This document shows, one piece after another, positions 16,039-26,133 of a stretch of DNA of 64,000 nt. The position numbers were made by a program, and so were the translations under genes. The stretch lies in NCBI RefSeq assembly GCF_007828955.1, contig NZ_VIVR01000001.1, forward strand, positions 3,658,001 to 3,722,000, read 5' to 3'. This DNA comes from Kitasatospora atroaurantiaca. Its GTDB lineage: Bacteria > Actinomycetota > Actinomycetes > Streptomycetales > Streptomycetaceae. The notes beneath the pieces were generated by a model. That model was given only the letters and a program-made list of their open reading frames with translations. It ran no database searches and had not been told where the DNA came from. The first letter of the stretch is position 1; the number at the start of each line of letters is the position of its first letter.

Positions 16039-16123
16039 CCGCTCGGCGCCTCAGGTATAGACCAATGCCGGACCGCCGGGCTAGCGTGGGCAGCTCCCGC
16101 ACCACCTGCCCCGGAGCCGCCCC

Positions 16124-17293
16124 GTGGAGTCGTCCGTCCTCGCCTTCGCCACCGATCTGATCGACGAGGGCGCCGACACCTTCTTCGGAAACCTCACCGA
16201 CCGCGCCGGGGTCGGCGGCGTCACCCTGGCCTCCGTCTACCACGAGGCCCGCGACGTCTTCCCGCACAACCCCCGCCGGGTGGTCCGCTACCTGGAGCCG
16301 GGCGCGGCGTACTTCCGCCCCGACCCCGCCCGCTGGGCCGGCCGTCGGCTGGCCCCGACGCCCTCCACCGCGATCGGCGAGCGGGACCCCTTCGCCGAGG
16401 CGGCCGAACAGGCGCAGCGGCGCGGCCTCAAGCTGCACGCCTGGACGGTCTTCTGCCACAACGACCGCCTCGGCTTCCAGCACCCCGACTGCGCCCCCGC
16501 CAACGCCTTCGGCGACCGGTACCTGACCGAGCTCTGCCCGGCCAACCCGGAGGTGAGGGAGTACGCCACCACGCTGGTGGCCGAGTTCGCCCGGTACGGC
16601 GTGGATGCCGTACGCGCCGAGTCGCTGCACTTCCACGGCCTGCGCCACGGCTACCACCACGAGCGCTACTTCGAGGAGCTCGGCCCGGTCACGGAGGCGC
16701 TGCTCGGGCTATGCTTCTGCACCCACTGCCGGGCCAACGCCGCCGCGGCCGGCGTACCGGCCGACGAGGTCGGCCAGGCCGTCCGGGAGGAGCTGCGCAC
16801 CCGGCTCGCCGACGAGCGGAGGGCCGCCGCGCCGGCCGCACTGGACGAGCTCGCGGGCGGTGCGGTCGCCGCGTACGTCGACGCCGCCGCACTCACCGTC
16901 ACCTCACTGGCCGCCGAGGTCGCGGAGGCGGCGGCGCACCTGGGCATGCGGCTGACCTTCATGGACGGCGGCGGCCCGGGGAAGGGCTGGCTCTCCGGGA
17001 TCGACCTCCCCGCCCTCGCCAAGGCCGCCCACCAGGTCGAGACGCTCGGCTACGCGAAGACCCCGGAGGCCGTCCGGGAGAAGATCGCCGCGTTCGCTCT
17101 GCACGGCGTCCGCCCGGCGGAGATGGCCGTGATCCTCCGCCCGATGGCCGAGGACTGCGACGGCCCGGCGAACCTGGCGGCGAAGATCGCGGTACTGCGC
17201 GAACTCGGCGTCCCCGAGGTCGAGTTCTACAACTACGGCCTGATGCGGCTCTCGTCCCTCGACCGGATCGGCGAGGCCCTGCGTTCCGGTTAG
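16124..17293 (+). CDS. Hypothetical protein with glycoside-hydrolase-like TIM-barrel features
   Basis: 389 residues, GTG at 16124. I do not recognise a named family. The sequence alternates hydrophobic strands and helices, as in a TIM barrel: LAFATDLIDEGAD, VTLASVYHEARDVFPHNP, LKLHAWTVFCHNDRLG, RYGVDAVRAESLHFHGLRHGY, LRLTFMDGGGPG-like and VEFYNYGLMR. A CFCTHC cluster near residue 200 resembles cysteine pairs found in some glycosyl-hydrolase-like and radical-independent bacterial proteins. Acidic residues after predicted strands (R-A-E-S; F-M-D) could be catalytic. No signal peptide, so it is presumably cytoplasmic. It has its own transcript position, followed by a stem-loop repeat. Confidence 0.6.
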   Translation: MESSVLAFATDLIDEGADTFFGNLTDRAGVGGVTLASVYHEARDVFPHNPRRVVRYLEPGAAYFRPDPARWAGRRLAPTPSTAIGERDPFAEAAEQAQRRGLKLHAWTVFCHNDRLGFQHPDCAPANAFGDRYLTELCPANPEVREYATTLVAEFARYGVDAVRAESLHFHGLRHGYHHERYFEELGPVTEALLGLCFCTHCRANAAAAGVPADEVGQAVREELRTRLADERRAAAPAALDELAGGAVAAYVDAAALTVTSLAAEVAEAAAHLGMRLTFMDGGGPGKGWLSGIDLPALAKAAHQVETLGYAKTPEAVREKIAAFALHGVRPAEMAVILRPMAEDCDGPANLAAKIAVLRELGVPEVEFYNYGLMRLSSLDRIGEALRSG

Positions 17294-17322
17294 GGCATCT
17301 GCCAGTGCAGCGGAGTAACCCC

Positions 17323-17414
17323 AGGGGCGCGAGGCCCTGCTTGATGAACCGCGTGCGCGAAGCGGGAGGGCACAGGTCGCTGCCTTCCGATCTCGCGCAG
17401 TTCCGCGCGCCCCT
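17323..17414. repeat. Dispersed streptomycete stem-loop repeat, copy 1 (degenerate)
   Basis: AGGGGCGCG ... CGCGCCCCT with an inner TCTCGCGCAGTTCC arm. It lies between two convergent genes. Related copies are at 28639, 38653, 51854 and 53615. Probably acts as a bidirectional terminator. Confidence 0.75.
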
Positions 17415-17445
17415 TTGGGGTACCCCGTCCTGATGGGTTGCCCGC

Positions 17446-19095
<1,650 letters not shown>

Positions 19096-19223
19096 CTCGG
19101 CGGGCTCCCAGGGCGGCACGGATCGGCAAATGCGACATTCACCATGTAATCGCTTCAAATCGCCAAGCGCAGGCCAGGCCACGCCTGCTGCGCCCCCGGC
19201 CGACGTGACGGTAGGCTTTCCGT

Positions 19224-19520
19224 GTGATCTTCAAGCGCATCGGCAACGGACGGCCGTACCCGGATCACGGCCGGACCAGCACCCGCCAGTGGGCGGACGT
19301 CGCGCCGCGTCCGGTGCGGCTGGACCAGCTGGTGACCACCAAGGGGCAACTGGACCTCGAAACCCTCCTGGCCGAGGACTCCACCTTCTACGGGGACCTC
19401 TTCGCCCACGTGGTGAAGTGGCACGGCGACCTCTATCTGGAGGACGGTCTGCACCGCGCGGTGCGGGCTGCCCTGCAGCAGCGCCAGGTGCTGCACGCAC
19501 GCGTCCTAGAGATGGAATGA
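19224..19520 (+). CDS. Conserved small actinomycete protein (VapB-like annotation)
   Basis: 98 residues, GTG at 19224, beginning MIFKRIGNGRPYPDHG and ending HRAVRAALQQRQVLHARVLEME. I recognise this as a protein strongly conserved in streptomycetes in the same position before the LytR-C-terminal protein and upp; databases often label it a VapB-family antitoxin. No VapC-type PIN toxin gene is next to it, and the sequence shows no obvious ribbon-helix-helix. A true antitoxin role is therefore doubtful. It may be part of a housekeeping unit with the downstream membrane protein. Confidence 0.75.
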   Translation: MIFKRIGNGRPYPDHGRTSTRQWADVAPRPVRLDQLVTTKGQLDLETLLAEDSTFYGDLFAHVVKWHGDLYLEDGLHRAVRAALQQRQVLHARVLEME

Positions 19521-19751
19521 CCTCGCCCAGGTCCCTCCGTCACCCTTCCGAGACGGCCCGGCCGGACGCCGGTACATCCTTTCGAGTGCCGTCGTACTCC
19601 AGATGATGATCATTTAGTACCTTCGCACGCGGTCTGGCACTAATCTGCTGAATACGGCCGCAGTTGTCCGGCGACTCCGCTCTCCCGGCCGCAGTCGTCA
19701 CTGGCCACAACCCGTCACCGAGCCTGCCCTGGCACGAGGGGGAGACAGACT

Positions 19752-20438
19752 GTGAGCATGTTGACTCCCCAGGGGTTGAAGGGGAAGCAGTACCGGATCA
19801 CCGGCAACTCGTACCCCCGCCTGGGACGCCCGCCCCGCAGGAGCCGCAAGATCCTGGCCCTGATCGGCTCGTTGCTCGCGCTGGCCCTGATCGGGCTCGG
19901 CGGCGTGCAGTTGGTGGACATCTTCACCGGCAAGGGCCGGCACTCCTCGGCCCAGGCCTGTGCCACGCCCGCCGCCACCACCTCCGGCAAGCCGCTCGCC
20001 GCACCCGCCTCGGGCCCCGGGGCCTCCGGCTCCCCGGCGGCGGCCGCCACCAGCACCGCCATCCCGCAGCCGCAGGCCGTCACGGTGAACGTGTACAACG
20101 CCACCGGCAAGGCCGGCCTGGCGGCCCGGACGGCGGATGAGCTGAAGAAGCGCGGCTTCACCATCGGCAAGGTCGGCAACGCCCCCGCCGCGCTCGACAA
20201 GAAGGTGCCCGGCACCGTGCAGGTGGTCAGCGGCCCGGCCGGGCTCGGCGCCGCCACGCTGCTCGGCTCGCAGGTCGCCGGGTCCGCCGGCTCAGCGGAC
20301 GCCCGTACCGACGCCAGCGTGGACTTCGTGCTCGGCGACACCTTCGCCGCGCTGCTCGACCCGACCCAGGCGGCCTCCGCACTGGAGATCGCGACCAAGC
20401 CGTCGCCCTCCGCCTCCCCGGCGCCGGGCAGCTGCTGA
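19752..20438 (+). CDS. LytR C-terminal domain membrane protein
   Basis: 228 residues from GTG at 19752, with GGGGGAG upstream; an ATG at 19758 is the alternative. After a basic cytoplasmic stretch (LGRPPRRSRK) comes one membrane helix (ILALIGSLLALALIGLGGVQL). An Ala/Ser/Pro linker follows, then a LytR_C domain starting VTVNVYNATGKAGLAARTADEL with GFTIGKVGNA and VQVVSGPAG. The domain is extracytoplasmic and is found at the end of cell-wall LytR-CpsA-Psr ligases, but here the catalytic LCP domain is absent. A role in envelope assembly is inferred. Convergent with upp. Confidence 0.88.
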   Translation: MSMLTPQGLKGKQYRITGNSYPRLGRPPRRSRKILALIGSLLALALIGLGGVQLVDIFTGKGRHSSAQACATPAATTSGKPLAAPASGPGASGSPAAAATSTAIPQPQAVTVNVYNATGKAGLAARTADELKKRGFTIGKVGNAPAALDKKVPGTVQVVSGPAGLGAATLLGSQVAGSAGSADARTDASVDFVLGDTFAALLDPTQAASALEIATKPSPSASPAPGSC

Positions 20439-20469
20439 TCCGGCCGTCCGCACGGCCCGTACGCACGCA

Positions 20470-20502
20470 GAGAGGGGCCCCCGGAATCCGGGGGCCCCTC
20501 TC
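20470..20502. terminator. Strong bidirectional terminator between LytR_C gene and upp
   Basis: Two perfect 16-base arms, GAGAGGGGCCCCCGGA and its complement, separated by one base. They lie between convergent stops. Confidence 0.92.
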
Positions 20503-20516
20503 CGGTCTGCGTGGGT

Positions 20517-21152
20517 TCAGCCCGCCGTGCCGTACAGGCGGTCGCCGGCGTCGCCGAGGCCGGGCACGATGTAGCCGTTCTCGTTGAGCCGCTCGTCCAC
20601 GGCGGCCGTCACCACGGTGACGGGCAGCCCGGTCAGCTCCTTCTCCATCACCGCGATGCCCTCGGGCGCCGCCAGCAGCACGACCGCGGTGACATCCGTG
20701 GCGCCGCGCTCGATCAGCATCCGGATCGCCGCGACCAGCGTGCCGCCGGTGGCCAGCATCGGGTCGAGGACGTAGACCTGACGGCCGGAGAGGTCGTCCG
20801 GCATCCGGGTGGCGTACGTGGACGCCTCCAGGGTCTCCTCGTTGCGGACCATGCCCAGGAACCCGACCTCGGCGGTCGGCAGCAGCCGGGTCATGCCGTC
20901 CAGCATGCCGAGCCCGGCGCGCAGGATCGGCACCACCAGCGGGCGCGGGTAGCTGAGCCTGGTCCCGGTGGTGACGGCGACCGGCGTGGTGACCTCCACC
21001 TGGTCGGTACGGACGTCCCGGGTGGCCTCGTACGCGAGGAGCGTGACGAGCTCGTCGGTCAGCCGCCGGAAGGTCGGCGAGTCGGTGCGCTCGTCGCGCA
21101 GGGTGGAGAGCTTGTGGGCCACCAGCGGGTGGTCGACGACATGGAGACGCAT
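20517..21152 (-). CDS. upp: Uracil phosphoribosyltransferase
   Basis: 211 residues, the usual UPRTase length. It opens [20 protein letters not shown] and contains [14 protein letters not shown], the PRPP-binding loop [17 protein letters not shown] and the uracil-binding end [20 protein letters not shown]. It salvages uracil plus PRPP to UMP in the cytoplasm. In streptomycetes upp lies near tadA and the sigF/sigN locus, as here. Confidence 0.97.
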   Translation of the reverse strand: MRLHVVDHPLVAHKLSTLRDERTDSPTFRRLTDELVTLLAYEATRDVRTDQVEVTTPVAVTTGTRLSYPRPLVVPILRAGLGMLDGMTRLLPTAEVGFLGMVRNEETLEASTYATRMPDDLSGRQVYVLDPMLATGGTLVAAIRMLIERGATDVTAVVLLAAPEGIAVMEKELTGLPVTVVTAAVDERLNENGYIVPGLGDAGDRLYGTAG

Positions 21153-21280
21153 GGTTCGACGATAACGGGCAACGGCACAGACGTACGACCGCCGTGACCG
21201 TCACGACCGGCGGACGGGGGAGTCCGAACCGAGACCTTTCCACTGGTATCAACCGGACACTTCTGGGAAAGTCGGACCGT

Positions 21281-21484
21281 ATGAAGAGCAACCCGGACCC
21301 CGGGGGCGGCTCGTCAGAAGAGTCCGAGGCCCCACCCGAGACCGAGGCGCAGCGCCGCAGACGGCGAGCCGTCTTCCTCCGCGAGCTCGCGGAGGCCCGC
21401 GAGCTGCGCGCCCGGGTGCAGCCCCGGCGCACCAAGGAGCGCCGGATGCGCGAGGCCCTGCGAATGCGAACCTTCCGGATCTGA
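21281..21484 (+). CDS. Small basic conserved hypothetical protein
   Basis: 67 residues from ATG at 21281. An acidic N-terminus (MKSNPDPGGGSSEESEAPPE) is followed by a strongly basic helix (EAQRRRRRAVFLRELAEARELRARV) and RTKERRMREALRMRTFRI. The charge separation suggests a nucleic-acid or protein-binding peptide with one long helix. No recognised domain. It lies between upp (divergent) and the tadA unit. From memory, a gene of similar size occurs in this position in other streptomycetes, which supports it being real. Confidence 0.6.
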   Translation: MKSNPDPGGGSSEESEAPPETEAQRRRRRAVFLRELAEARELRARVQPRRTKERRMREALRMRTFRI

Positions 21485-21704
21485 CGGCGTACCGGTCGGC
21501 GTGTCGGCTGCATCCTCGGTCCCGGGCCGGTCTTTCCGACACGACCTGCAAAGACGCGCTGCCGAACACCCCCCGCAGCGGCGGGCTTTCTGTCACGATG
21601 CCGGTGGGACGGTCCGAACAGCGGACCGCCTCTGGCGCGGGGGCGGCCAGACCGCGTTCGCCCGAGATCGCCTACAGCCGAGACCAATCTTGGGAGAGTC
21701 CCTG

Positions 21705-22268
21705 GTGGCGTACTTCGCTGCAGTGCTTGCTCGCACCGATGGCGGGTGGGATGTGAGCGAGACAGAACTCGACGACGTCGAAACCCTGGCCGACCTGGCC
21801 GACCTGGCCCGCGAGGCCGCCCAGGACGACGACACCGTCCTGGTCTTCATCGAACAGGAGGACGCGTGGTTCGCCGTCCTCCGCGTGGACGGCGAGGAGG
21901 ACCCGCGGATCTTCGTCTCGGACGGCGCCGCCGCCGCCCGCAGCTCCTACGGCTCGATCCTCACCGACGAACTGGTCGACCGGGTCGGCGACGGCGACTT
22001 CGACGACTTCGACAGCCTGGTGTCGGAGCTGGAGGACGAGGACGCGGAGACCGACGAGAGCGATCAGGACGAGGAGGACGCCGGCACCGCCGTCGGCCCC
22101 GGCGGGGTCCCGGTCGGTCCGCTCGGCGACTCCGACCTGCTGACGGAGTTCGGGCTCGCCTCGCCGGATCTGCTGGACCTGAGCGGCGAGGGCGCGGTGC
22201 CCGGCGACGCGCTGGCCGAGATCGCCGAGGCCCTGGGCTGCGGCGAGGTGCTGGAGGCGGTGCGGTAA
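21705..22268 (+). CDS. tRNA adenosine deaminase-associated acidic protein
   Basis: 187 residues from GTG at 21705 with GGGAG upstream. It starts VAYFAAVLARTDGGWDVSETELDDVETL and is highly acidic, with a D/E-rich central stretch. This is the conserved protein encoded immediately before tadA in actinomycetes and named for that linkage. Its function is not established. The stop lies 29 bp before the tadA start, consistent with an operon. A partner or regulator of TadA is a plausible but untested idea. Confidence 0.88.
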   Translation: MAYFAAVLARTDGGWDVSETELDDVETLADLADLAREAAQDDDTVLVFIEQEDAWFAVLRVDGEEDPRIFVSDGAAAARSSYGSILTDELVDRVGDGDFDDFDSLVSELEDEDAETDESDQDEEDAGTAVGPGGVPVGPLGDSDLLTEFGLASPDLLDLSGEGAVPGDALAEIAEALGCGEVLEAVR

Positions 22269-22297
22269 CGGCCGTGCCGGTGCCGGACACTGGTGCC

Positions 22298-22795
22298 ATG
22301 CAGATCGTTCCCCTCCCGGCCCCCGTACGCCCCGACCCGGTACGCGACCGCTGGACGGAGCTGATGCGCCTCGCCATCGCCGAGGCCGCACTGGCGCCCG
22401 CCACCGGCGACGTACCGGTCGGGGCACTCGTGCTCGGGCCGGACGGGGAGGTGCTCGGACGCGGCCACAACGAGCGCGAGGCGGTCGGCGATCCGACGGC
22501 GCACGCCGAGGTGGTGGCCATCCGCGAGGCGGCCGCGGCCGTCGGGGAGTGGCGGCTGAGCGGCTGCACCCTGGTGGTCACCCTGGAGCCCTGCACCATG
22601 TGCGCGGGCGCCATCGTGCTCTCCCGGATCGACCGTGTGGTGTACGGCGCCTACGACGAGAAGGCCGGCGCCGCGGGCTCCCTCATCGACGTGATCCGCG
22701 ACCGCCGCCTCAACCACCGGCCCGAGGTGGTTCCGGGTGTCCTCGCCGAGGAGTGCTCCGCGCAGCTCCTCGCGTTCTTCGACACCCAGCGCTGA
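22298..22795 (+). CDS. tadA: tRNA-specific adenosine deaminase
   Basis: 165 residues. It has the zinc-dependent deaminase motifs: HAEVVAIREAA (His69, catalytic Glu71) and PCTMCAGAI (Cys99, Cys102). It converts A34 to inosine in tRNA-Arg(ACG), and both tRNA-Arg genes with that anticodon lie 12 kb away at 34809 and 34946. The N-terminal 20 residues before ELMRLAIAEAALAPATGDVPVG are poorly conserved in the family, so a later start is possible. It is followed directly by tRNA-Ser. Confidence 0.94.
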   Translation: MQIVPLPAPVRPDPVRDRWTELMRLAIAEAALAPATGDVPVGALVLGPDGEVLGRGHNEREAVGDPTAHAEVVAIREAAAAVGEWRLSGCTLVVTLEPCTMCAGAIVLSRIDRVVYGAYDEKAGAAGSLIDVIRDRRLNHRPEVVPGVLAEECSAQLLAFFDTQR

Positions 22796-22853
22796 GCCCT
22801 CGCCCCCGGAACGGATTTCGTGACCGCGCGACCCGTCCGGTAGAGTCTCCCTC

Positions 22854-22943
22854 GGTAGCGTGTCCGAGCGGCCAAAGGAGCACGCCTCGAAAGCGTGTGT
22901 GGGGGCAACTCCACCGTGGGTTCGAATCCCACCGCTACCGCCA
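22854..22943 (+). tRNA. tRNA-Ser (anticodon CGA), CCA encoded
   Basis: Acceptor GGTAGCG pairs with CGCTACC at 22933-22939, followed by discriminator G and genomic CCA. Anticodon stem CACGC/GCGTG encloses the loop CTCGAAA, anticodon CGA, reading UCG. A long variable arm and GGTTCGAATCC T-loop are present. Confidence 0.97.
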
Positions 22944-22950
22944 GCATCAC

Positions 22951-22984
22951 GAAGGGCCCGAGCTGATCTCAGCTCGGGCCCTTC
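22951..22984. terminator. Terminator after tRNA-Ser(CGA)
   Basis: Perfect 16-base arms, GAAGGGCCCGAGCTGA and complement, with a 2-base centre, eight bases beyond the tRNA CCA. Confidence 0.92.
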
Positions 22985-23345
22985 GTCGTTCGCGCCGTTC
23001 GGAGGGGGCGCGGCTCCGGGGGGACGAACCGCGCCCCCGCGGAGGTCCCACAACCGGTGCCGCGTCGGGGGGAAGCCGCGGCGTCCGGTCCCACAGCGGG
23101 GAGCCTCCGGATCCATGTACCGGGATTCCTGCCAGATCCGTCGGTACAACAACCATCCTCTTGCACGCCTCGGGGCCGGGCATCCGGAGAAAGGCCCCTG
23201 TCGTGGGGACCTTCGTCCCCGAGGGTGAACGCGTCTCTCACGCGCTGGGCCGTCTGGTGGATAAGCTGCGCGCAGGAGCAGGAGCGGAGGCGCGCCCGGG
23301 GACAAGGGACGGGGCGGCCCCATGGCAGGGAGGCAGGCCGGTTCG
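22985..23345. other. Intergenic region, no gene seen
   Basis: About 360 bp between the tRNA terminator and a small membrane-protein gene. Open frames here lack ribosome sites and streptomycete codon bias. Likely a 5' regulatory region; no distinct promoter or riboswitch recognised. Confidence 0.4.
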
Positions 23346-23510
23346 ATGGCGCAGGCGAAGAAGATCGGCATGTACCTCCTGCTCATTTTCGTGATCTACA
23401 CGGTCATCACATCCCCGGCCCGGGCGGCCGAGCTGGTGCAGTCGGGGTTCGTCGGGATCTCGGACGCGGCGAAGGCGGTCGGGACGTTCATGACCGGACT
23501 GGTGAACTAG
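23346..23510 (+). CDS. Small single-pass membrane or secreted protein
   Basis: 54 residues from ATG at 23346; GGGAGG lies 12 bases upstream, while an in-frame ATG at 23322 has no ribosome site. The protein reads MAQAKKIGMYLLLIFVIYTV, then ITSPARAAELVQSG and a short amphipathic tail. The N-terminus looks like a signal/anchor helix followed by an ARA-A site that signal peptidase could cut. Function unknown. Codon use is typical of the host, so it is likely a real small gene. Confidence 0.65.
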   Translation: MAQAKKIGMYLLLIFVIYTVITSPARAAELVQSGFVGISDAAKAVGTFMTGLVN

Positions 23511-23574
23511 GACGCGTGCAGGAGAGCTACCGTGGCTGGGTTCGCACCCACCCTCACCCGCTAGGAGCGGCATC

Positions 23575-23868
23575 GTGATCCGGCACCTGGTCCTGTTCAA
23601 GCTCAACGACGGCGTCACCAAGGACGACGAGCGCGCCCTCGCCGGCGCCAAGGCCTTCGAGGAGCTCGGCTCGCTGATCCCGGAGCTGCGCGAGTGGGAG
23701 TGCGGCTGGAACACCACCGTCCGCGACATCGCGTACGACTATGCGATCAACAGCCTGGTCGACGACCGGGACACCCTTCAGGCCTACCTGGGCCACCCGG
23801 CCCATCAGGCCGCCGCCGGACAGTGGCGTGAGTTCGCCACCTGGGTGATCGCCGACATCGAGGTCTGA
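23575..23868 (+). CDS. Dabb-family alpha/beta-barrel protein
   Basis: 97 residues, GTG at 23575. The start MIRHLVLFKLNDGV, the central LREWECGWNTTVRDIAYDYAI and the end YLGHPAHQAAAGQWREFATWVIADIEV match the stress-responsive A/B barrel (Dabb) family. These form dimeric ferredoxin-like barrels of uncertain function. The final GHPAHQ motif (H preceding the last helix) is conserved in the family. It is followed by a strong stem-loop before the sigma factor genes. Confidence 0.88.
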   Translation: MIRHLVLFKLNDGVTKDDERALAGAKAFEELGSLIPELREWECGWNTTVRDIAYDYAINSLVDDRDTLQAYLGHPAHQAAAGQWREFATWVIADIEV

Positions 23869-23908
23869 CACTCCGTCGGCCTACCGATCGTACCCGCACG
23901 ACCCTTCG

Positions 23909-23937
23909 GCCCCCCGGCTTTGTGCGAGCCGGGGGGC
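23909..23937. terminator. Terminator after the Dabb gene
   Basis: GCCCCCCGGCT and AGCCGGGGGGC, 11-base perfect arms around a 7-base loop. Confidence 0.88.
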
Positions 23938-24145
23938 TGTCGCATGTCCGGCCGTCCTCCCAGCGGTCCGCCCAACACACCTCTATGCGGTGCTTGCCCG
24001 GACTGCGCACGACTTGTGATGCTATGACCGGTTTTGCCGGACCTGGCGAGGTGGTGAGCCCAGCTCGGGAAGAGAGCCCAGTCCCACGAGCCACGTACCG
24101 CGAGCAGCTGCTCGGACTACCGGTGTCGACTTTGGGAGGGGTGAC

Positions 24146-25045
24146 GTGACCGTGCAGACACAGGACAGCACGCCGGAGACCGGCGAGGAGGAGTCACCCC
24201 GGGTGGAGCCCGCGGACACCACCGAGGAGCCGGCCCCCGTCGGGACACCGGGCGAGCCGAAGGAGCGCACGCCCGGCGGGCGCAGCGCGGTCGACGTCCG
24301 CACGCTGACCCGCGTGCTCTTCGAACGGCTCGCGGAGCTGCCCTCCGACGCCCCCGAGCGGGAGCGCGTCCGCGCGGCCCTGATCGAGATCAACATCCCG
24401 CTGGTGCGGTACGCCGCGACGCGGTTCCGCAGCCGCAACGAGCCGATGGAGGACATCGTCCAGGTCGGCACCATCGGCCTGATCAACGCCATCGACCGCT
24501 TCGACCCGAACCGGGGTGTGCAGTTCCCGACGTACGCGCTGCCGACCATCCTGGGCGAGATCAAGCGGTACTTCCGCGACAACGTCCGCACCATGCACGT
24601 CCCGCGCCGGCTGCAGGAGCTGTGGGTGCAGGTGAGCGGCGCGATGGAGGAGCTGACGATCGCGCACGGCCGGGCGCCCAAGGTGCCGGAGATCGCCGCC
24701 AACCTGCGGATCCCGGAGGAGGACGTACGGGCCTGCCTGGACGCCGGGCGGGCCTACAACGCCGCCTCGCTGGAGGCCGCACAGGAACACGAGGGCGGGC
24801 TGGCGCTGCTGGACCGGCTCGGCTACGAGGACTCGGCGCTGGCCGACGTCGAGCACCGGGACATGGTGCGGCACCTGCTGGTACAGCTGCCGGAACGCGA
24901 GCGGCGGATCATCATGCTCCGGTTCTTCGCCAACCTGACACAGTCCCAGATCAGCACCGAGCTGGGCATGTCCCAGATGCACGTCTCCCGGCTACTGTCC
25001 AGAATCCTGACCCGGTTGCGAACCGGAAACTCCTGGGAGGAGTAG
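24146..25045 (+). CDS. sigF: RNA polymerase sigma factor, SigF type (sigma-70 group 3)
   Basis: 299 residues from GTG at 24146 with a GGGAGGGG ribosome site. After about 45 acidic residues come region 2 ([27 protein letters not shown]... with [28 protein letters not shown]), region 3 ([10 protein letters not shown]...) and region 4 ([20 protein letters not shown] with [13 protein letters not shown]). This is the SigB/SigF/SigN family controlling stress and sporulation. The adjacency of two such genes matches the sigF-sigN pair of S. coelicolor, where sigF acts in late spore maturation. The specific name is by synteny and domain order, not alignment. Confidence 0.85.
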   Translation: MTVQTQDSTPETGEEESPRVEPADTTEEPAPVGTPGEPKERTPGGRSAVDVRTLTRVLFERLAELPSDAPERERVRAALIEINIPLVRYAATRFRSRNEPMEDIVQVGTIGLINAIDRFDPNRGVQFPTYALPTILGEIKRYFRDNVRTMHVPRRLQELWVQVSGAMEELTIAHGRAPKVPEIAANLRIPEEDVRACLDAGRAYNAASLEAAQEHEGGLALLDRLGYEDSALADVEHRDMVRHLLVQLPERERRIIMLRFFANLTQSQISTELGMSQMHVSRLLSRILTRLRTGNSWEE

Positions 25046-25215
25046 GCCGCCCAGGGCCGGGTCGGTGGGTTGCTACGCGTTACCACCGCGTGACATCTTG
25101 CGACGTTCGGGTTTGCCGGGACGTGTGATCCGGTATTGAGCTGGAGGGTCAGCCAGCCGGGAACTGCCACTCGGTAGTGACCGTTGAACAGTCAGTCACA
25201 AGGGGGTGGGTACAC

Positions 25216-26133
25216 ATGTCCGGAGAGCTGGGCCGTGCCGAGATCCACGGCACCACGACGGTCGCCGAGAAGATCCCTGCGCAGCAGACGTACAGTCCCG
25301 GGTCCGCCGCGCCGCCGGCCAAGGCGGTCGGCACGGTGCAGGACGGCGGGACTCCGGACAGGACCCTGGACCGGGCTCTGGACACCCGGACGCTCTCCCG
25401 GTCGCTGTTCCACCGGCTGGCCACACTGGAGACCGGCAGCACCGAGCACACCTACGTCCGCGACACCCTGATCGAGCTCAACCTGCCGCTGGTCCGGTAC
25501 GCCTCCGCGCGCTTCCGCAGCCGCAACGAGCCGATGGAGGACATCGTCCAGGTCGGCACCATCGGCCTGATCAAGGCGATCGACCGCTTCGACCCGGAGC
25601 GCGGGGTGGAGTTCCCGACCTTCGCGATGCCCACCGTGGTCGGCGAGATCAAGCGTTTCTTCCGGGACACCAGCTGGTCGGTCCGGGTTCCCCGGCGGCT
25701 CCAGGAGCTGCGGCTCGCCCTCACCAAGGCCGGCGACGAGCTCTCCCAGAAGCTGGACCGCTCCCCCACCGTCGCCGAGCTGGCCGTCTTCCTCGGCGTC
25801 AGCGAGGAGGACGTGGTGGAGGGCCTCGCGGTCGGCAACGCGTACACCGCCAGCTCGCTGGACTCCACCCCCGGCGAGGAGGACGGCGACGGCCCGCTCG
25901 CCGAGCGGCTCGGCTACGAGGACCTGGCGCTGGAGGGCGTGGAGTACCGCGAGTCGCTCAAGCCGCTGCTGGCCAAGCTGCCGCCGCGCGAGCGGCGGAT
26001 CATCATGCTGCGCTTCTTCGGCAATCTGACGCAGTCCCAGATCGGCGAGGAGATCGGCATCTCGCAGATGCACGTGTCGCGGCTGCTCACCAAGACGCTG
26101 ACGCAGCTGCGGGCCGGCCTGATCAGCGAGTAG
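25216..26133 (+). CDS. RNA polymerase sigma factor, SigN/SigB-like
   Basis: 305 residues from ATG at 25216, chosen because AAGGGGGT precedes it; an upstream GTG at 25177 has no ribosome site. Architecture is like the preceding sigma factor: a poorly conserved 70-residue leader, region 2 ([19 protein letters not shown]), region 3 ([14 protein letters not shown]) and region 4 ([16 protein letters not shown]). The two proteins clearly arose by duplication. S. coelicolor has sigN next to sigF, and sigN functions in the sub-apical stem of aerial hyphae. Spacing of 170 bp to the first gene allows a separate promoter. No anti-sigma gene is adjacent. Confidence 0.85.
   Translation: MSGELGRAEIHGTTTVAEKIPAQQTYSPGSAAPPAKAVGTVQDGGTPDRTLDRALDTRTLSRSLFHRLATLETGSTEHTYVRDTLIELNLPLVRYASARFRSRNEPMEDIVQVGTIGLIKAIDRFDPERGVEFPTFAMPTVVGEIKRFFRDTSWSVRVPRRLQELRLALTKAGDELSQKLDRSPTVAELAVFLGVSEEDVVEGLAVGNAYTASSLDSTPGEEDGDGPLAERLGYEDLALEGVEYRESLKPLLAKLPPRERRIIMLRFFGNLTQSQIGEEIGISQMHVSRLLTKTLTQLRAGLISE

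Noticed and set aside
19224..19520. VapBC toxin-antitoxin module
   Set aside because: No PIN-domain toxin gene adjacent; the next gene is a LytR_C membrane protein, so a TA module is not supported.
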